DNA of 64,000 nucleotides. It comes from Sulfuriferula plumbiphila. GTDB lineage: Bacteria; Pseudomonadota; Gammaproteobacteria; Burkholderiales; Sulfuriferulaceae. A program made the position numbers and the translations under genes. The notes under the pieces were generated by a model. The model saw nothing but the letters and a program-made list of their open reading frames with translations, had not been told where the DNA came from and searched no databases. Numbering within the stretch: position 1 is the first letter of the stretch; each line of letters begins with the position of its first letter. Positions 35,429 to 45,369 of the stretch are shown piece after piece. Location: NCBI RefSeq assembly GCF_009938015.1, contig NZ_AP021884.1:2544585-2608584 (forward strand), written 5' to 3'.

Positions 35429-36984
35429 GCTATTTTCCACGCTGCCAGTTGCTGCAACACGGCCTCGAACGTCGAGGCGGCCAGCGGGTATGCCAGCTTC
35501 GGCCGCTGAATCACCAGCAACGGGATACCCAGCGCCTGCGCCGCCGCCGCTTTGGCGCGATAGCCACCGGCGTCGCCGGAATCCTTGGTCACCACGCAAT
35601 CGATTTGCCAATCACGCCACAGCGCCGTATTGAACGCTTGCGAGAACGGACCTTGCATCGCGCAGATATGGCTGCGCGGCACGCCCAGATCGACCGCGCG
35701 CTGAATGAATTCCGGCTCCGCCGTGACGCGCACAAACCACTCACGCGCACTTGCACCGGGCGCTTGCAGAAACCTCGCCAGATCCTTGGAACCGGTCGCC
35801 AGAAAAATACGTTGGCCGAGCGCGATGGCGCGCGCAGCTGCCTGTGCCATCGATTCGCACAACTCACCGCACTCCGGCGCAGGCACACTGGGCCGTTCGT
35901 AGCGCAAGTAAGGGATGCCAAGCTCGCGCGACAGGCCGATCAACTGTTCGGAAATGATACTGGCATAGGGATGGGTCGCATCGACCAGCGCGCGCGCATG
36001 GCTGCGCGTGAGCGCCTGTCGGCGTGCCTCTACGCCTTGACGGCCAGCCCGGACCGACACGCCAGGACAGTCCTTGATGGCCACCTCGCCACCATATTCG
36101 GTTGCCGCCGATACGATCACCGGGCAGCTCTGCCCTGCTGCCAACCGGGTCGCCAGCGCATTGCCGTCGCTGGTGCCGGAAAAAACCCAGACGGCATGAT
36201 CAGGCAATGCCTGCTCTTCCGGCTGCATGGCTGGCGCAACATCCGGCGCTGCCCAGTCGTTGTAGCCGCGCGGCGTGAAAATCCAGTCGCGCCTGCGCTC
36301 GGTAAAGCGGTTGCCGATCACGATGGTGGTGAACATATCGAACTGCAACGCCGGCAATTCGTCCAGGCGGTGGATGCCGACCTGCTGCCCCGGCCGATAG
36401 GCATTCTTCACCACGCCGCACAAGGTATGCGGCGTCTTGGATTCAAGCATGAGGTTGAGGATGCGGTAGACACCCTGCTGCCGGCCGGCGCTCTGCACGT
36501 TGTACAGCACGCAGGCCAGGTCGGCTTCAGCGATGTGCCGTGCGCGGTTTTCGATCCACTCCCAGGGGCACAGCAGATCGGACAGGCTGAGCGTGGCGAA
36601 GTCGTGCGACAGCGGCGAACCCAGCAACGACGCGCAGGCGTTGGCCGAGGTGATGCCGGGCACCACGTTGACCGCGTAGGTATCGTCTTCGCGCATTTCC
36701 TCGAACGCCAGCGCGGCCATTGCGTAGATGCCGATGTCGCCGCTGGAAACCAATGCGACCTTATGCCCGGCTCGGGCTTTTTCTATTGCCAGCAAGGCGC
36801 GCTCGCGCTCCTGCGTCAGCGGCGGGGTGTGGATTTCCTTGCCCGCCAGCCACGGCGCTATCCAGCGCAAATACAACTCGTAGGCCACGATCACGTCGCT
36901 GTCACGCAGCGCCGCTTCGGCACGCGGGACGATCAAGTCGTCAAATCCGGGCCCGACCGAAACCAGATGCAGTACCCCGCTCAT
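35425..36984 (-). CDS. cobJ/cobK: fused precorrin-3B C17-methyltransferase and precorrin-6A reductase
   Basis: A 519-residue fusion of two B12 steps. Residues 1-245 are CobJ/CbiH, a SAM methyltransferase that contracts the ring and methylates C17 (LVSVGPGFDDLIVPRA, SSGDIGIYAMA, LLGSPLSHDFATLSLSD). Residues about 265-515 are CobK/CbiJ, the NADPH-dependent reductase (VWVFSGTSDGNALA, VDATHPYAS, LATGSKDLARF, VTKDSGDAGGYRAKAAAA). A linker rich in Ala and Pro joins them. There is no stop or frameshift between the halves. It overlaps cbiG and cobW by 4 bases each. Confidence 0.92.
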   Translation of the reverse strand: MSGVLHLVSVGPGFDDLIVPRAEAALRDSDVIVAYELYLRWIAPWLAGKEIHTPPLTQERERALLAIEKARAGHKVALVSSGDIGIYAMAALAFEEMREDDTYAVNVVPGITSANACASLLGSPLSHDFATLSLSDLLCPWEWIENRARHIAEADLACVLYNVQSAGRQQGVYRILNLMLESKTPHTLCGVVKNAYRPGQQVGIHRLDELPALQFDMFTTIVIGNRFTERRRDWIFTPRGYNDWAAPDVAPAMQPEEQALPDHAVWVFSGTSDGNALATRLAAGQSCPVIVSAATEYGGEVAIKDCPGVSVRAGRQGVEARRQALTRSHARALVDATHPYASIISEQLIGLSRELGIPYLRYERPSVPAPECGELCESMAQAAARAIALGQRIFLATGSKDLARFLQAPGASAREWFVRVTAEPEFIQRAVDLGVPRSHICAMQGPFSQAFNTALWRDWQIDCVVTKDSGDAGGYRAKAAAAQALGIPLLVIQRPKLAYPLAASTFEAVLQQLAAWKIA

Positions 36985-37736
36985 GCTTCCACCCGTTTAT
37001 CTTCCACCACTGCCACGGCAACACCATCCAAAGCCATTTTCGGCACCACCAGTTGCCCGCGCATACAGGCGATCAAGGCGCACGGTTCGCATACGCCATC
37101 CACGCCCACATTCCTGTTCACCCAATCCGATGGCTGCGTCACCCACGCCCGCGCCGCCACCGTTGCATGCGCAAACACGCGCAGCGGCAAACCATGCCGC
37201 GCGCAGAATTCGATCAATCCCGGCTCATCCGCCTTCAGGTCGATGGTCGCCACCTCGCGCACTTCGTCCAAGCGACGCGTGCCAAGCGCCCTGCGTACCG
37301 CCACGGCAATCCGCTCGACAGACACGCCCTTGCGGCAGCCAATGCCGACCACCAGCGGCTTCAAGGCCTCGGTCGCCGTGGTGATCACCGGCACCGCGCC
37401 GACCACATTGGCGACGCGATAAGCCAAACGGTTGGCGCCGCCCTCGTGACCGGCCAGCAGCGACACCGCGTAACGACCCGCTTCGTCCAGCACCACCAGC
37501 GCCGGATCGTTGTGCTTGTCCTGCGCCAGGCCATCGAGAAAGCGCACCGCGATGCCACTGGCTGCCACCATCAGCCACTGCGCATGCTGCCGATACACCG
37601 CAGCGAACTGCTGCTTCTGCGCCACGGCCGAATTCAACCAGGGCCGGTACAGCGTGCCGCCGAGCTGCGCTTGCAAAACAGCGGCGAGCGCTGCGCTTTC
37701 TGAGCGCACCAGCCAGATGCCGAGTGATTCGCTCAT
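36981..37736 (-). CDS. cbiG: cobalt-precorrin-5A hydrolase
   Basis: CbiG opens the delta-lactone of cobalt-precorrin-5A and releases acetaldehyde; it is a marker of the early-cobalt route. The protein has 251 residues, shorter than the roughly 350 of Salmonella CbiG. The N-terminal part has VAASGIAVRFL, DPALVVLDEAGRYAVSLLAGH and EGGANRLA, and the C-terminal part PLVVGIGCRKGVSVERIA and PSDWVNRNVG, so both CbiG_N and CbiG_C are present and the middle domain is minimal. It overlaps cobM and cobJ/K. Confidence 0.88.
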   Translation of the reverse strand: MSESLGIWLVRSESAALAAVLQAQLGGTLYRPWLNSAVAQKQQFAAVYRQHAQWLMVAASGIAVRFLDGLAQDKHNDPALVVLDEAGRYAVSLLAGHEGGANRLAYRVANVVGAVPVITTATEALKPLVVGIGCRKGVSVERIAVAVRRALGTRRLDEVREVATIDLKADEPGLIEFCARHGLPLRVFAHATVAARAWVTQPSDWVNRNVGVDGVCEPCALIACMRGQLVVPKMALDGVAVAVVEDKRVEA

Positions 37737-38533
37737 GCTGTCGCCTTGTCGATCTTTTCGACTTTTTGTTTCGACTTTTTCACAGCCCGGAACAGATGTT
37801 TGAAATCCTTCGAGTACAAGCGTGACTCCACCTGCTCGCCACGACCCAGCGCCGCACCGACCAGCAGCATGGTGGTCAGGTTCCAGGCGCCGCGCCTGGT
37901 CTCTTTCAATACGGTGCCGAGGGTTCCCTGATAGATGCGCTGCTCGGGCCAGCTAGCCCGATAAACCAGGGTCACCGGCGTGTCCTCCGGATAATGCAGA
38001 CGCAGGTCGGTCACGATTTTTTTCAGATGCGGCCCCGACAGGAAGATGCACATGGTCGCGCGGTGTTCAGCCAGCCTGGCGATGGATTCGGATTCCGGCA
38101 CCGCCGAGGCGCGCCCGGAAACGCGGGTCAGGATGATGGTCTGCGATACTTCCGGCCTGGTCAGCTCGGCCTTGACCGCGGCGGCGGCGGCACTGAACGA
38201 CGACACGCCCGGCACCACCTCGTATTCGATGCCGAGCGCATCGAGCCGCCGCATCTGCTCGGCGGTCGCACCATAGATTGCCGGATCACCCGAGTGCAGG
38301 CGCGCCACGTCGCGGCCGTCCGCCTGGGCACGCCGATAACAGGCTTCCTGTTGTTCGAGGTCGAGCCGGGCGGTATCGATCAACTCGGCATCCGGGCGGC
38401 AATGCTGCAGCATCCCGGCCGGCACCAGCGAACCGGCGTACAGCACCATATCGACCCGGCCCAGGATGTTGGCGCCACGCAGCGTGATCAGGTCGGAAGC
38501 ACCGGGACCGGCGCCGATGAAATAAACCTTCAT
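37733..38533 (-). CDS. cobM: precorrin-4 / cobalt-precorrin-4 C11-methyltransferase
   Basis: SAM-dependent CobM/CbiF methyltransferase, about 266 residues. FIGAGPGASDLITLRGA at the N-terminus, LHSGDPAIYGATAEQM and PGVSSFSAAAAAVKAELT are the family signatures. The ATG at 38533 starts exactly at the conserved strand (MKVYFIGAGPG), overlapping the cobI stop by 4 bases; the frame open upstream of it is antisense noise. The C-terminus is unusually Lys-rich (KKSKQKVEKIDK). Confidence 0.93.
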   Translation of the reverse strand: MKVYFIGAGPGASDLITLRGANILGRVDMVLYAGSLVPAGMLQHCRPDAELIDTARLDLEQQEACYRRAQADGRDVARLHSGDPAIYGATAEQMRRLDALGIEYEVVPGVSSFSAAAAAVKAELTRPEVSQTIILTRVSGRASAVPESESIARLAEHRATMCIFLSGPHLKKIVTDLRLHYPEDTPVTLVYRASWPEQRIYQGTLGTVLKETRRGAWNLTTMLLVGAALGRGEQVESRLYSKDFKHLFRAVKKSKQKVEKIDKATA

Positions 38534-39273
38534 GATGATCTTTTCTCTCTCGGGGTCTTGCGGATCAGCAACGTGGCGAGATACCCCATCGCCTCGGTCG
38601 CACATAAATTGCCGACATCGGCGGCCAGCATTTCACCCGGCAAGCCGATGCGGCGCGCAAACGCGCACTGTCCGGCAATGCCCATGTCGCGCAGCAGATC
38701 GAGTACCCAGGCCAGGCGTGCGCCGACCTTCATCAACACCACGACGTCATGCGTTTCGATGTCGCGCCGCAGCGCGACAGGATCGTCCGGACACGGCAGG
38801 ATCAGCGTGCGTTCCTTGCCCTCCCCGAGCGGCCAGTCCAGAGCCGACGCCGCGGCCGCGTAGCTGGTGATGCCGGGAAAGGTACGGTGCGGCAATCCGG
38901 GCAGTCGCTCGCGCAGCGCGGCCAGCACATAACCGTAAGTGGAGTATGTCAGCGTATCGCCGATCGTCAGGTAAGCCACGTTGCGCCCGGCGCATAGATC
39001 GACAGCAATCGCGTCGGCCAGTTGCGCGTAATGCGCGCGCAACACGGTCCGGTCCGGGTCCATGTTGAACTCGATTTCCCGCAGCCGCTGCGGCGGGATG
39101 TCGATACCGGCCAGGCATTGCAGCGCGACCGAGATTTCCGCGCTGCGCGCCCGTGGCGCGAACACGACATCGGCCTGGCGCAGCGCATCGAGCGCCGCAA
39201 GCGGCAGGTAGCCGGCCGGTCCCGGGCCGACGCCGATGCCCCAGAATGTGCCAAGTTGCGGTGTCACGCTCAC
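38530..39273 (-). CDS. cobI: precorrin-2 / cobalt-factor II C20-methyltransferase
   Basis: CobI/CbiL SAM methyltransferase, 247 residues. GIGVGPGPAGYLPLAALDAL, LTIGDTLTYSTYGYVL and PGITSYAAAASAL are family motifs. I used a GTG start at 39273, which overlaps the cbiD stop as GTGA; the nearest in-frame ATG lies upstream inside cbiD and would add 38 low-quality residues. It is in the operon between cbiD and cobM. Confidence 0.9.
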   Translation of the reverse strand: MSVTPQLGTFWGIGVGPGPAGYLPLAALDALRQADVVFAPRARSAEISVALQCLAGIDIPPQRLREIEFNMDPDRTVLRAHYAQLADAIAVDLCAGRNVAYLTIGDTLTYSTYGYVLAALRERLPGLPHRTFPGITSYAAAASALDWPLGEGKERTLILPCPDDPVALRRDIETHDVVVLMKVGARLAWVLDLLRDMGIAGQCAFARRIGLPGEMLAADVGNLCATEAMGYLATLLIRKTPREKRSS

Positions 39274-40418
39274 GCATCCTCTCCCAGCGCATTGCCGTGC
39301 AAGTCGAACAAGCGCACTTCGACCTTCTCCACTGCCGGCACGCGCGCATGCACCAGCACGCCGATGCGGCGCTCGATGTCGATCCATAATGCCTGTGCGC
39401 CGGGTTCACGCTTCAATCGTTCCATCGCTGCTTCCACTGTATTTGCGTTTTCTATTTCTTGCACCAGATGCCGCGCGAACCCGCGTTGCGCCGCCACCCG
39501 CGCCACACAGCCCATCGCCATGCTGCTCTTGCTCGAATGCGTGTCCCACACGCCGTCGAGCACTTTCGCCAGCTTGCCCGGGTGCCCGGCCAGCCACAGC
39601 ACATCGAGGCGGCGTCCCTCTTCGTCCAGCGCCTTCTGCGTGAAGTCGAGCGCAGCGCCCAGAAAATTGGCGATCTGCACCGTGCGCTTCTCAGGCAACC
39701 CCAATACATCCCTGGCATAAGTGCGCCCCGTCTTGCCCGGCAGGTACGCCACACTCTGCGCGCCGCCGCCGAGCGCGACACGCACATAAACCTCGATCGA
39801 GGCGATCCACGACGCCATCGACATCGGTTCAACGATGCCCGAAGTGCCGAGGATGGAAATGCCACCGACAATGCCGAGCCGCGGGTTGAACGTTTTCCTC
39901 GCGATCGCCTCCCCATTTTCACAGCCGATTGTCAGATCAAAGCCGGCTTCCCGCTCCTCCGGCAATCCTTCCGCCAGCACCTCGGCGGCCGCCTGGCGCA
40001 TCATCCGCCGCGGCACCGGATTAATCGCCGGTTCCCCCACCTCCACCCGCAAACCCGGCTGGGTCGCGGTGCCGACGCCGCTGCCGGCGAAGAAGCGAAT
40101 CTGTCCCGTGGCGTTGCGCCGCACCTCGGCGAAGATAGTCGCGCCGTGGGTGTTGTCCGGGTCATCGCCACCCTCCTTCTTCACTTCTGCACGCACGCTT
40201 TGCTGATCGAGCCAACACACATCCTGAATCGGCACCACCAGATAATGCGCGCCGTCCGGCAGCGTCACCTCTACACGTTCACGTCGCTCGTCACGCAGCA
40301 GCAAGCAAAGCGCTGCCTTGACCGCCGCCGTGGCGCAACTACCCGTAGTGCGCCCGCGCCGCAGGCCGTTCGGCGCCAGCACCAGCAAATCGAATTCTGC
40401 ACGTTCAAGTTCGCTCAT
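39270..40418 (-). CDS. cbiD: cobalt-precorrin-5B C1-methyltransferase
   Basis: CbiD (382 residues), methylating C1 and specific to the early-cobalt route. The N-terminal [18 protein letters not shown], the [12 protein letters not shown] and [12 protein letters not shown] motifs and the [20 protein letters not shown] block are unmistakable. The ATG at 40418 overlaps the cbiX/cbiC stop by 14 bases. With CbiG and CbiX it fixes the pathway type. Confidence 0.94.
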   Translation of the reverse strand: MSELERAEFDLLVLAPNGLRRGRTTGSCATAAVKAALCLLLRDERRERVEVTLPDGAHYLVVPIQDVCWLDQQSVRAEVKKEGGDDPDNTHGATIFAEVRRNATGQIRFFAGSGVGTATQPGLRVEVGEPAINPVPRRMMRQAAAEVLAEGLPEEREAGFDLTIGCENGEAIARKTFNPRLGIVGGISILGTSGIVEPMSMASWIASIEVYVRVALGGGAQSVAYLPGKTGRTYARDVLGLPEKRTVQIANFLGAALDFTQKALDEEGRRLDVLWLAGHPGKLAKVLDGVWDTHSSKSSMAMGCVARVAAQRGFARHLVQEIENANTVEAAMERLKREPGAQALWIDIERRIGVLVHARVPAVEKVEVRLFDLHGNALGEDA

Positions 40419-41991
40419 ACCCTGCAAGCTGATTGACCGCGTCGATCATCAGCGCATTGACCACGCTGGCCGCCCACGGCGAGCCGCCGCGCGTGCCGCT
40501 ATTGGTAATACGCGGCACCTGCAGGCAGCGCCGCAAGCCATCCTTGCTTTCACGGGTGCCGACGAAGCCGACCGGCAAGCCGATCACCAGTTGCGGCCGC
40601 CAGCCGTGCTCGCGGATCAGGCGCGTCGCCTCGACGATCGCAGTCGGCGCATCGCCGATCGCGAGCACGACGTCGTTGCCGAATTTTTCCCAGGCGCGCC
40701 GGATACCGGCCGCCGAGCGTGTAATGCCGTGCGCCTGTGCCATCAGGTACGTCTCGCGGTCGTGCACCCCGCACCAGGTTTCGATCCCGAGCTGTTCGAG
40801 CAGCGCGCGCTTCAAACCGGCCTGCACCATGCTGACGTCGGCCACCACGCGCTTGCAGCGCAACAGCGCGCGGATGCCGGTCTCGACCGCCCCCGGTGAA
40901 AAGTAAATATCGTCGACCGCATCGAAGTCGCCGCTGGTATGCACCAGCCGCTGCAGCACCGTCAAGTGCGCCTGCGGGAAGCCCGACCAGTCGCGCCCGG
41001 CGGCGATGATGCGAAAACTCTCGGCTTCGATCGGATGCGGCTGGTAAGCCAAGAATTCAGGTTTGACTCCGGTCGGCAGCGGCCCGTCTGTCCGCTCCTT
41101 CTCCAGCAATCCTCGCACGCGCAGGTGATGCGCCCGCTGCGGTTCACCAACCTGCTCCTCGAAGCCGACGATCTGCGCCCGGTATTTGCACAGCGAACAG
41201 TTCATCGCGGCGCGTCCGGCCACCGCTTCGCGGGCGCGCTCGATCATCACGTCGGCCACGTACGGATGCACGCCGAAATAGCCGGCCTTGAGCACTTCCA
41301 GTTCCGGCTCACGCTCCTGCAATGCGTCGGCCGCCGCATAAATGCGCTTGACCAGCACGCCGTCGAACAAAAAGAACGGCAACACGACGAGCCGCGCGAA
41401 TCCCAGTCGCGCTGCAGCGCGCAGGCCATCGGCGACCAGCGGCCTGGTGGTGCCCGAATAACAACCATACGCCGCGCCGAAACCCATGCCTTCCTCCAGC
41501 ATGCGCGCGAGCTTGGCGACTTCGCCATTGGCATCGGGATCGGTGGTGCCGCGACCGACCAGCACCAGGCAAGTGTCAGTGCGCCGCACGGTGTTCGGGG
41601 AAGTCGACTCGGCTGCGACGATGCGTTCCCGGGCGAGCTGCAACAGTTGCGGATGCAAGTTGAGCGGCGCCCCAAAATGGAAGTCGATGGCGGGATACGC
41701 GCGCGCCAGCGCCAGCAACTCGCTCGGCATGTCGTTCTTGGCGTGCCGCGCTGCCAGCAGCACGCCCGGCACCACGGCCACCTGCCGCACACCCGCGGCG
41801 AGATTGGCTGCCACCGCCTGCCCGATGGTCGGGCTGGCGAACTCCAGGTAGCCGTGGCTGACCACATGCTGCGGGGCACGTGCCCGAATCAACTCGACCA
41901 GCGCCTCGAACTCGCGAACAGCGTCGGGATCGCGGCTGCCGTGACCGGCAATCACGATGCCGAACTGGTCGCACTGGCCGGCCTGTGTCAT
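40405..41991 (-). CDS. cbiX/cbiC: fused sirohydrochlorin cobaltochelatase CbiX and precorrin-8X methylmutase CbiC
   Basis: A 528-residue fusion. Residues 1-265 are a long two-repeat CbiX ([14 protein letters not shown]; second repeat [29 protein letters not shown]), which inserts cobalt into sirohydrochlorin. It is followed by MNCSLCKYR, the MxCxxC motif that binds a 4Fe-4S cluster in Bacillus megaterium CbiX. From about residue 310 the protein is CbiC/CobH ([48 protein letters not shown]), which migrates the C11 methyl to C12. No stop or frameshift separates the parts. It overlaps cbiE and cbiD. Confidence 0.92.
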   Translation of the reverse strand: MTQAGQCDQFGIVIAGHGSRDPDAVREFEALVELIRARAPQHVVSHGYLEFASPTIGQAVAANLAAGVRQVAVVPGVLLAARHAKNDMPSELLALARAYPAIDFHFGAPLNLHPQLLQLARERIVAAESTSPNTVRRTDTCLVLVGRGTTDPDANGEVAKLARMLEEGMGFGAAYGCYSGTTRPLVADGLRAAARLGFARLVVLPFFLFDGVLVKRIYAAADALQEREPELEVLKAGYFGVHPYVADVMIERAREAVAGRAAMNCSLCKYRAQIVGFEEQVGEPQRAHHLRVRGLLEKERTDGPLPTGVKPEFLAYQPHPIEAESFRIIAAGRDWSGFPQAHLTVLQRLVHTSGDFDAVDDIYFSPGAVETGIRALLRCKRVVADVSMVQAGLKRALLEQLGIETWCGVHDRETYLMAQAHGITRSAAGIRRAWEKFGNDVVLAIGDAPTAIVEATRLIREHGWRPQLVIGLPVGFVGTRESKDGLRRCLQVPRITNSGTRGGSPWAASVVNALMIDAVNQLAGYERT

Positions 41992-42692
41992 TTTCCCTCC
42001 GGCGGTTCGATCTGGCTGGGCATCGGACGGCGGGTACGGATCAGCATGATGCTCATGTCAGTAAACTCGCGATCGACGCATCCGGCGAGCGTGCCGTGCC
42101 ATTCCGCCTCGCCGCGCGTCAGGTTCTCCCACACCTCGGTCGGATGCTCGGGCGACACCCCATTCTCCAGCAGGTAAGCGGCGATGTGGCGCGGCATGAA
42201 TGAGCGTGCCTCGTCCCACGGACAGGGAATCACGATGGCGTTGCGCGCATCCTGGAGCACATGCACCAGATGACGCTTGAAAGGATCGAGATCGCCACGG
42301 CGGTGAAAGGTGATGAAGGTAGTTTCGTCGAAACATACTTTGGCACGCGAAGCGAGAATTTGCGCCGAGGATATCCCCGGCAGCGTTTCTACCTCGTGGC
42401 CGCAGGCGCGCTCGACCCGCTCCAGGTACTGGAAGCCGCTGAAGTGGATGTCACCCATGAATACCACCACGCAGCGCTTGCCGGCATGGTGCGCCAACGC
42501 CACCTGCGCCAGCCTCTCGACCTGATTGCGATAGCCCATGGTAACGATTTCTGCTCCGGGCGGGATCAGGCTGCGCACCACATTGACCACCGCGTCGAAT
42601 CCGGCGACCACGTCGGCATCGCGGATCAATTCCGCACCGCGCTGCGTCAGGTAGCCGATGTCACCCGGCCCTGCGCCGATACAGATGATCAT
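41988..42692 (-). CDS. cbiE: cobalt-precorrin-7 C5-methyltransferase
   Basis: CbiE alone (234 residues), equal to the N-terminal half of Cob[20 protein letters not shown] is the SAM-binding start, with [16 protein letters not shown] and [15 protein letters not shown] later. The CbiT half (C15 methylation and decarboxylation) is neither fused nor next to it, nor anywhere in this window. It overlaps cobA and cbiX/C by 4 bases. Confidence 0.88.
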   Translation of the reverse strand: MIICIGAGPGDIGYLTQRGAELIRDADVVAGFDAVVNVVRSLIPPGAEIVTMGYRNQVERLAQVALAHHAGKRCVVVFMGDIHFSGFQYLERVERACGHEVETLPGISSAQILASRAKVCFDETTFITFHRRGDLDPFKRHLVHVLQDARNAIVIPCPWDEARSFMPRHIAAYLLENGVSPEHPTEVWENLTRGEAEWHGTLAGCVDREFTDMSIMLIRTRRPMPSQIEPPEGK

Positions 42693-43447
42693 AACCGCCC
42701 CTCAAAAATCTCGATACTTGTCGACAGGCTGCCCGCGATCCCAACCACATCGCCGACAATCACGATAGCCGGGCTGCCAATGCCTTGCGCCTGCACTGCA
42801 GCAGGAAGTTCTGCCAGCGTAGTCACCACGCTGCGCTGCTGTGGCAAGGTGCCGTGCTGGATCACTGCGGCTGGCAGTGCCGGTGGCAAATCCGCCGCCA
42901 GCAGTTGCGCGACGATCTGCGCCAGGTTGGCGATGCCCATGTAGATCACCAGCGTGCCACCGGTCCCCGCCAGCCCGCGCCAGTTCACCGCTCCATCATT
43001 GCAGGCATGCCCGGTGACAAAGGTGATGCTGCGAGCGCAATCGCGGTGCGTCAGCGGAATGCCCAGCGCCGCCGGAACGGCCACGCCGGCAGTCACCCCG
43101 CTCACCACCTCGACCTCCACCCCGGCCGCAACGAGACATTGCATTTCCTCACCACCGCGACCGAATACGAAGGGGTCGCCGCCCTTGAGTCGCGCCACAA
43201 TGCTACCGGCCCGTACATGCTCGAGCATTTGCTCGTGAATGGACACTTGCGTCGTCGATTTACAGCCGCCGCGCTTGCCTACCTCAATGACTTCCGCATC
43301 CGGCGCGGCGAAACGCAGGACCTCGCGATTGACCAGGTCGTCCAGCAGCACCACGTCGGCCTCGCCCAGCAAACGCACTGCTTTGAGCGTCATGAGTTCG
43401 ACATCGCCGGGACCGGCACCGATCAGATAAACTTTTCCGGGTTTCAT
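42689..43447 (-). CDS. cobA: uroporphyrinogen-III C-methyltransferase
   Basis: SUMT (252 residues), methylating uroporphyrinogen III at C2 and C7 to precorrin-2, the branch point to B12 and sirohaem. [36 protein letters not shown] and [20 protein letters not shown] are textbook SUMT motifs. It lacks the CysG dehydrogenase/ferrochelatase part. It starts 7 bases after the chlID-like gene. Confidence 0.93.
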   Translation of the reverse strand: MKPGKVYLIGAGPGDVELMTLKAVRLLGEADVVLLDDLVNREVLRFAAPDAEVIEVGKRGGCKSTTQVSIHEQMLEHVRAGSIVARLKGGDPFVFGRGGEEMQCLVAAGVEVEVVSGVTAGVAVPAALGIPLTHRDCARSITFVTGHACNDGAVNWRGLAGTGGTLVIYMGIANLAQIVAQLLAADLPPALPAAVIQHGTLPQQRSVVTTLAELPAAVQAQGIGSPAIVIVGDVVGIAGSLSTSIEIFEGRL

Positions 43448-43454
43448 TTGATTT

Positions 43455-45359
43455 TCATGCTGTGTTCAACCGCGCACGTATCGTGAGCGCCAAATTCTCT
43501 GCCGATAACTGCTCCAGCGTCAGGCATTCGGCGCCCAGCGCCTGCGCCAGCTGGCCGGCCCGCCCCAGACGGAGGTAACCGCTTTCGGTATCGAGCACCA
43601 ATGCCGGCACACTACGCCCGGCCAGCAGCTCTGCCAGCGCCAGCGTCTCACGCCATGGGTCGCCGCCATCGCTTAACGCAACGTTTGCCTTGCCGTCGGT
43701 CAGCAATACCAGCAGCGGCGACGCGCCTGCCTCCGCCTGCTGCAGGGTTTGCAACGCCAGCTGCAGCGCGTGCGGCAATGGCGTACGGCCACCGGTGGGC
43801 AGTTCGCGCAGCCCCTGCTCGGCGCGGTCGACGCTGCGGGTGGGCGCCAGCAACAACGCCGCCGCCTCGCCGCGAAAGGCGATGACAGCCACTGCGTCGC
43901 GCCGCTGGTAGGCATCGGTCAGCAGCGCCAGCACCGCGCCCTTGACCGCCTCCATACGGCGCTGCGCTGCCATGGAACCGGAGGCATCCACCACCAACAG
44001 GATCAGGTTGGCGCTTTTACTCACGCGAATCTGCTGGTGCAGATCGCTTTTGCTTACCTGGAATTCCGCTGGATTGCGCAATGCGGCGCTACGCAGCGTC
44101 GCGCCGACAGCAAGGCTGCTCGGATTGTCATGCGGTACCGCACGCACCACGCGTCCGCGCGGCGCATCCAGTGCCTCGCTGCGCCGCCCCGCCATGCTGC
44201 GGGCCGGGGTGGTATCCACCGCGATCCGGCGTACGGTAGCGGTGGAGGCAGCGGCAAACACCTGCTGCTTATCCTCCTGTTCAGCGTCGCCTGCTGCGCT
44301 CTCTGCGCCCTCCTCCTGCGGGGCAGCGCCGGATTCATCATTCCGTTCCGGCTGCCGGACGGCCTGTTGCATCAATTCGTCGAGGCGCGCGCGATCCAGG
44401 CCCGGCTGCTCGAACGGTTTGCGCCGCCGCCGGTGCGGCAGCACCAGTTCCGCCGCACCGCGCACATCCTCAGGCGTCACCCGCTGGCGCTCCTCGAGTG
44501 CCGCCAGCGCGCGTGACGCCTTGTGCATCACGATGTCGGCACGCAGGCTGGCGACGTCGAATTCGCAGCACAGATGGCTGATCAGATCGAGCAACGCGTC
44601 GTCCAGCACCACCTCCGGCAGCCGGCGCTGCGCGCTGGCAAGCTGATGGCGTAGCGCATCCTGCTGCCGGTCCCAGGTGATGGCGTAGCCGGCCGGGTCG
44701 GCCTCGAAAGCGATACGCCGGCGTACCACCTCGGCGCGCAATGTTTTTTCGCGCGGCGCCGTCACTTCGACCATCAAGCCGAAGCGGTCGAGCAGTTGCG
44801 GACGCAGGTCGCCCTCTTCCAGGTTCATCGTGCCGATCAGCGTGAAACGCGCCGGGTGCGTGATCGACAAGCCTTCCCGCTGCACCGAGTTGACACCCAT
44901 CGCCGCCACGTCCAGCAGGACATCCACCAGGTGATCGGGCAGCAGGTTAACTTCATCGATATAGAGAATGCCGCGGTGCGCTGCCGCCAGCAGGCCGGGC
45001 TGAAAGGCGCGCCTGACGCCCTGCAGTGCGCGTTCCAGATCGAGGCTGCCGAGCACCCGGTCTTCGGTCGCACCGAGCGGCAGCGTGACGAAAGGCACCG
45101 TGGCCGCCTGCGCCGTCGCACTCGCGTCGCAACAGATCGCGCAGTGTTCACAGGGCGTGCCGGGCGAACAGTTGAACGCACAGCCAGCGATACGCTCGAT
45201 CAGCGGCAGGATATCGGTCAGCGCCCGCGCCGCGGTGCTTTTGGCCGTCCCCTTGTCGCCCCGGATCAGCACGCCGCCCAGCGTCGGATCGACCGCGCAC
45301 AGCAGCAGCGCGGTCTTCAACTGCTCCTGTCCGACGATGGCGGAAAATGGAAAATTCAT
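43455..45359 (-). CDS. ChlI-ChlD-type AAA+/VWA chelatase subunit (CobN partner)
   Basis: A 634-residue fusion of magnesium-chelatase-like subunits. The N-terminal AAA+ ATPase has FSAIVGQEQLKTALLL, Walker A GDKGTAKST, an inserted Cys-rich loop (NCSPGTPCEHCAICC) and Walker B ILYIDEVNLL. An acidic, Gln-rich linker (about 325-395) follows, then a von Willebrand A domain with the MIDAS motif VDASGSM and LLTDGKANV. In genomes without CobS/CobT such proteins supply the ATPase for CobN. It begins 10 bases after cobN. A role in Mg insertion is unlikely, since no chlorophyll genes are here. Confidence 0.88.
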   Translation of the reverse strand: MNFPFSAIVGQEQLKTALLLCAVDPTLGGVLIRGDKGTAKSTAARALTDILPLIERIAGCAFNCSPGTPCEHCAICCDASATAQAATVPFVTLPLGATEDRVLGSLDLERALQGVRRAFQPGLLAAAHRGILYIDEVNLLPDHLVDVLLDVAAMGVNSVQREGLSITHPARFTLIGTMNLEEGDLRPQLLDRFGLMVEVTAPREKTLRAEVVRRRIAFEADPAGYAITWDRQQDALRHQLASAQRRLPEVVLDDALLDLISHLCCEFDVASLRADIVMHKASRALAALEERQRVTPEDVRGAAELVLPHRRRRKPFEQPGLDRARLDELMQQAVRQPERNDESGAAPQEEGAESAAGDAEQEDKQQVFAAASTATVRRIAVDTTPARSMAGRRSEALDAPRGRVVRAVPHDNPSSLAVGATLRSAALRNPAEFQVSKSDLHQQIRVSKSANLILLVVDASGSMAAQRRMEAVKGAVLALLTDAYQRRDAVAVIAFRGEAAALLLAPTRSVDRAEQGLRELPTGGRTPLPHALQLALQTLQQAEAGASPLLVLLTDGKANVALSDGGDPWRETLALAELLAGRSVPALVLDTESGYLRLGRAGQLAQALGAECLTLEQLSAENLALTIRARLNTA

Positions 45360-45369
45360 GCGTGTCACT

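Noticed and set aside
35449-37422. 657-codon plus-strand open frame antisense to cobJ/K and cbiG
   Set aside because: Frames this long arise opposite GC-rich genes with strong third-position bias. The minus-strand proteins are unambiguous and the antisense translation is Arg/His/Gln-rich noise.
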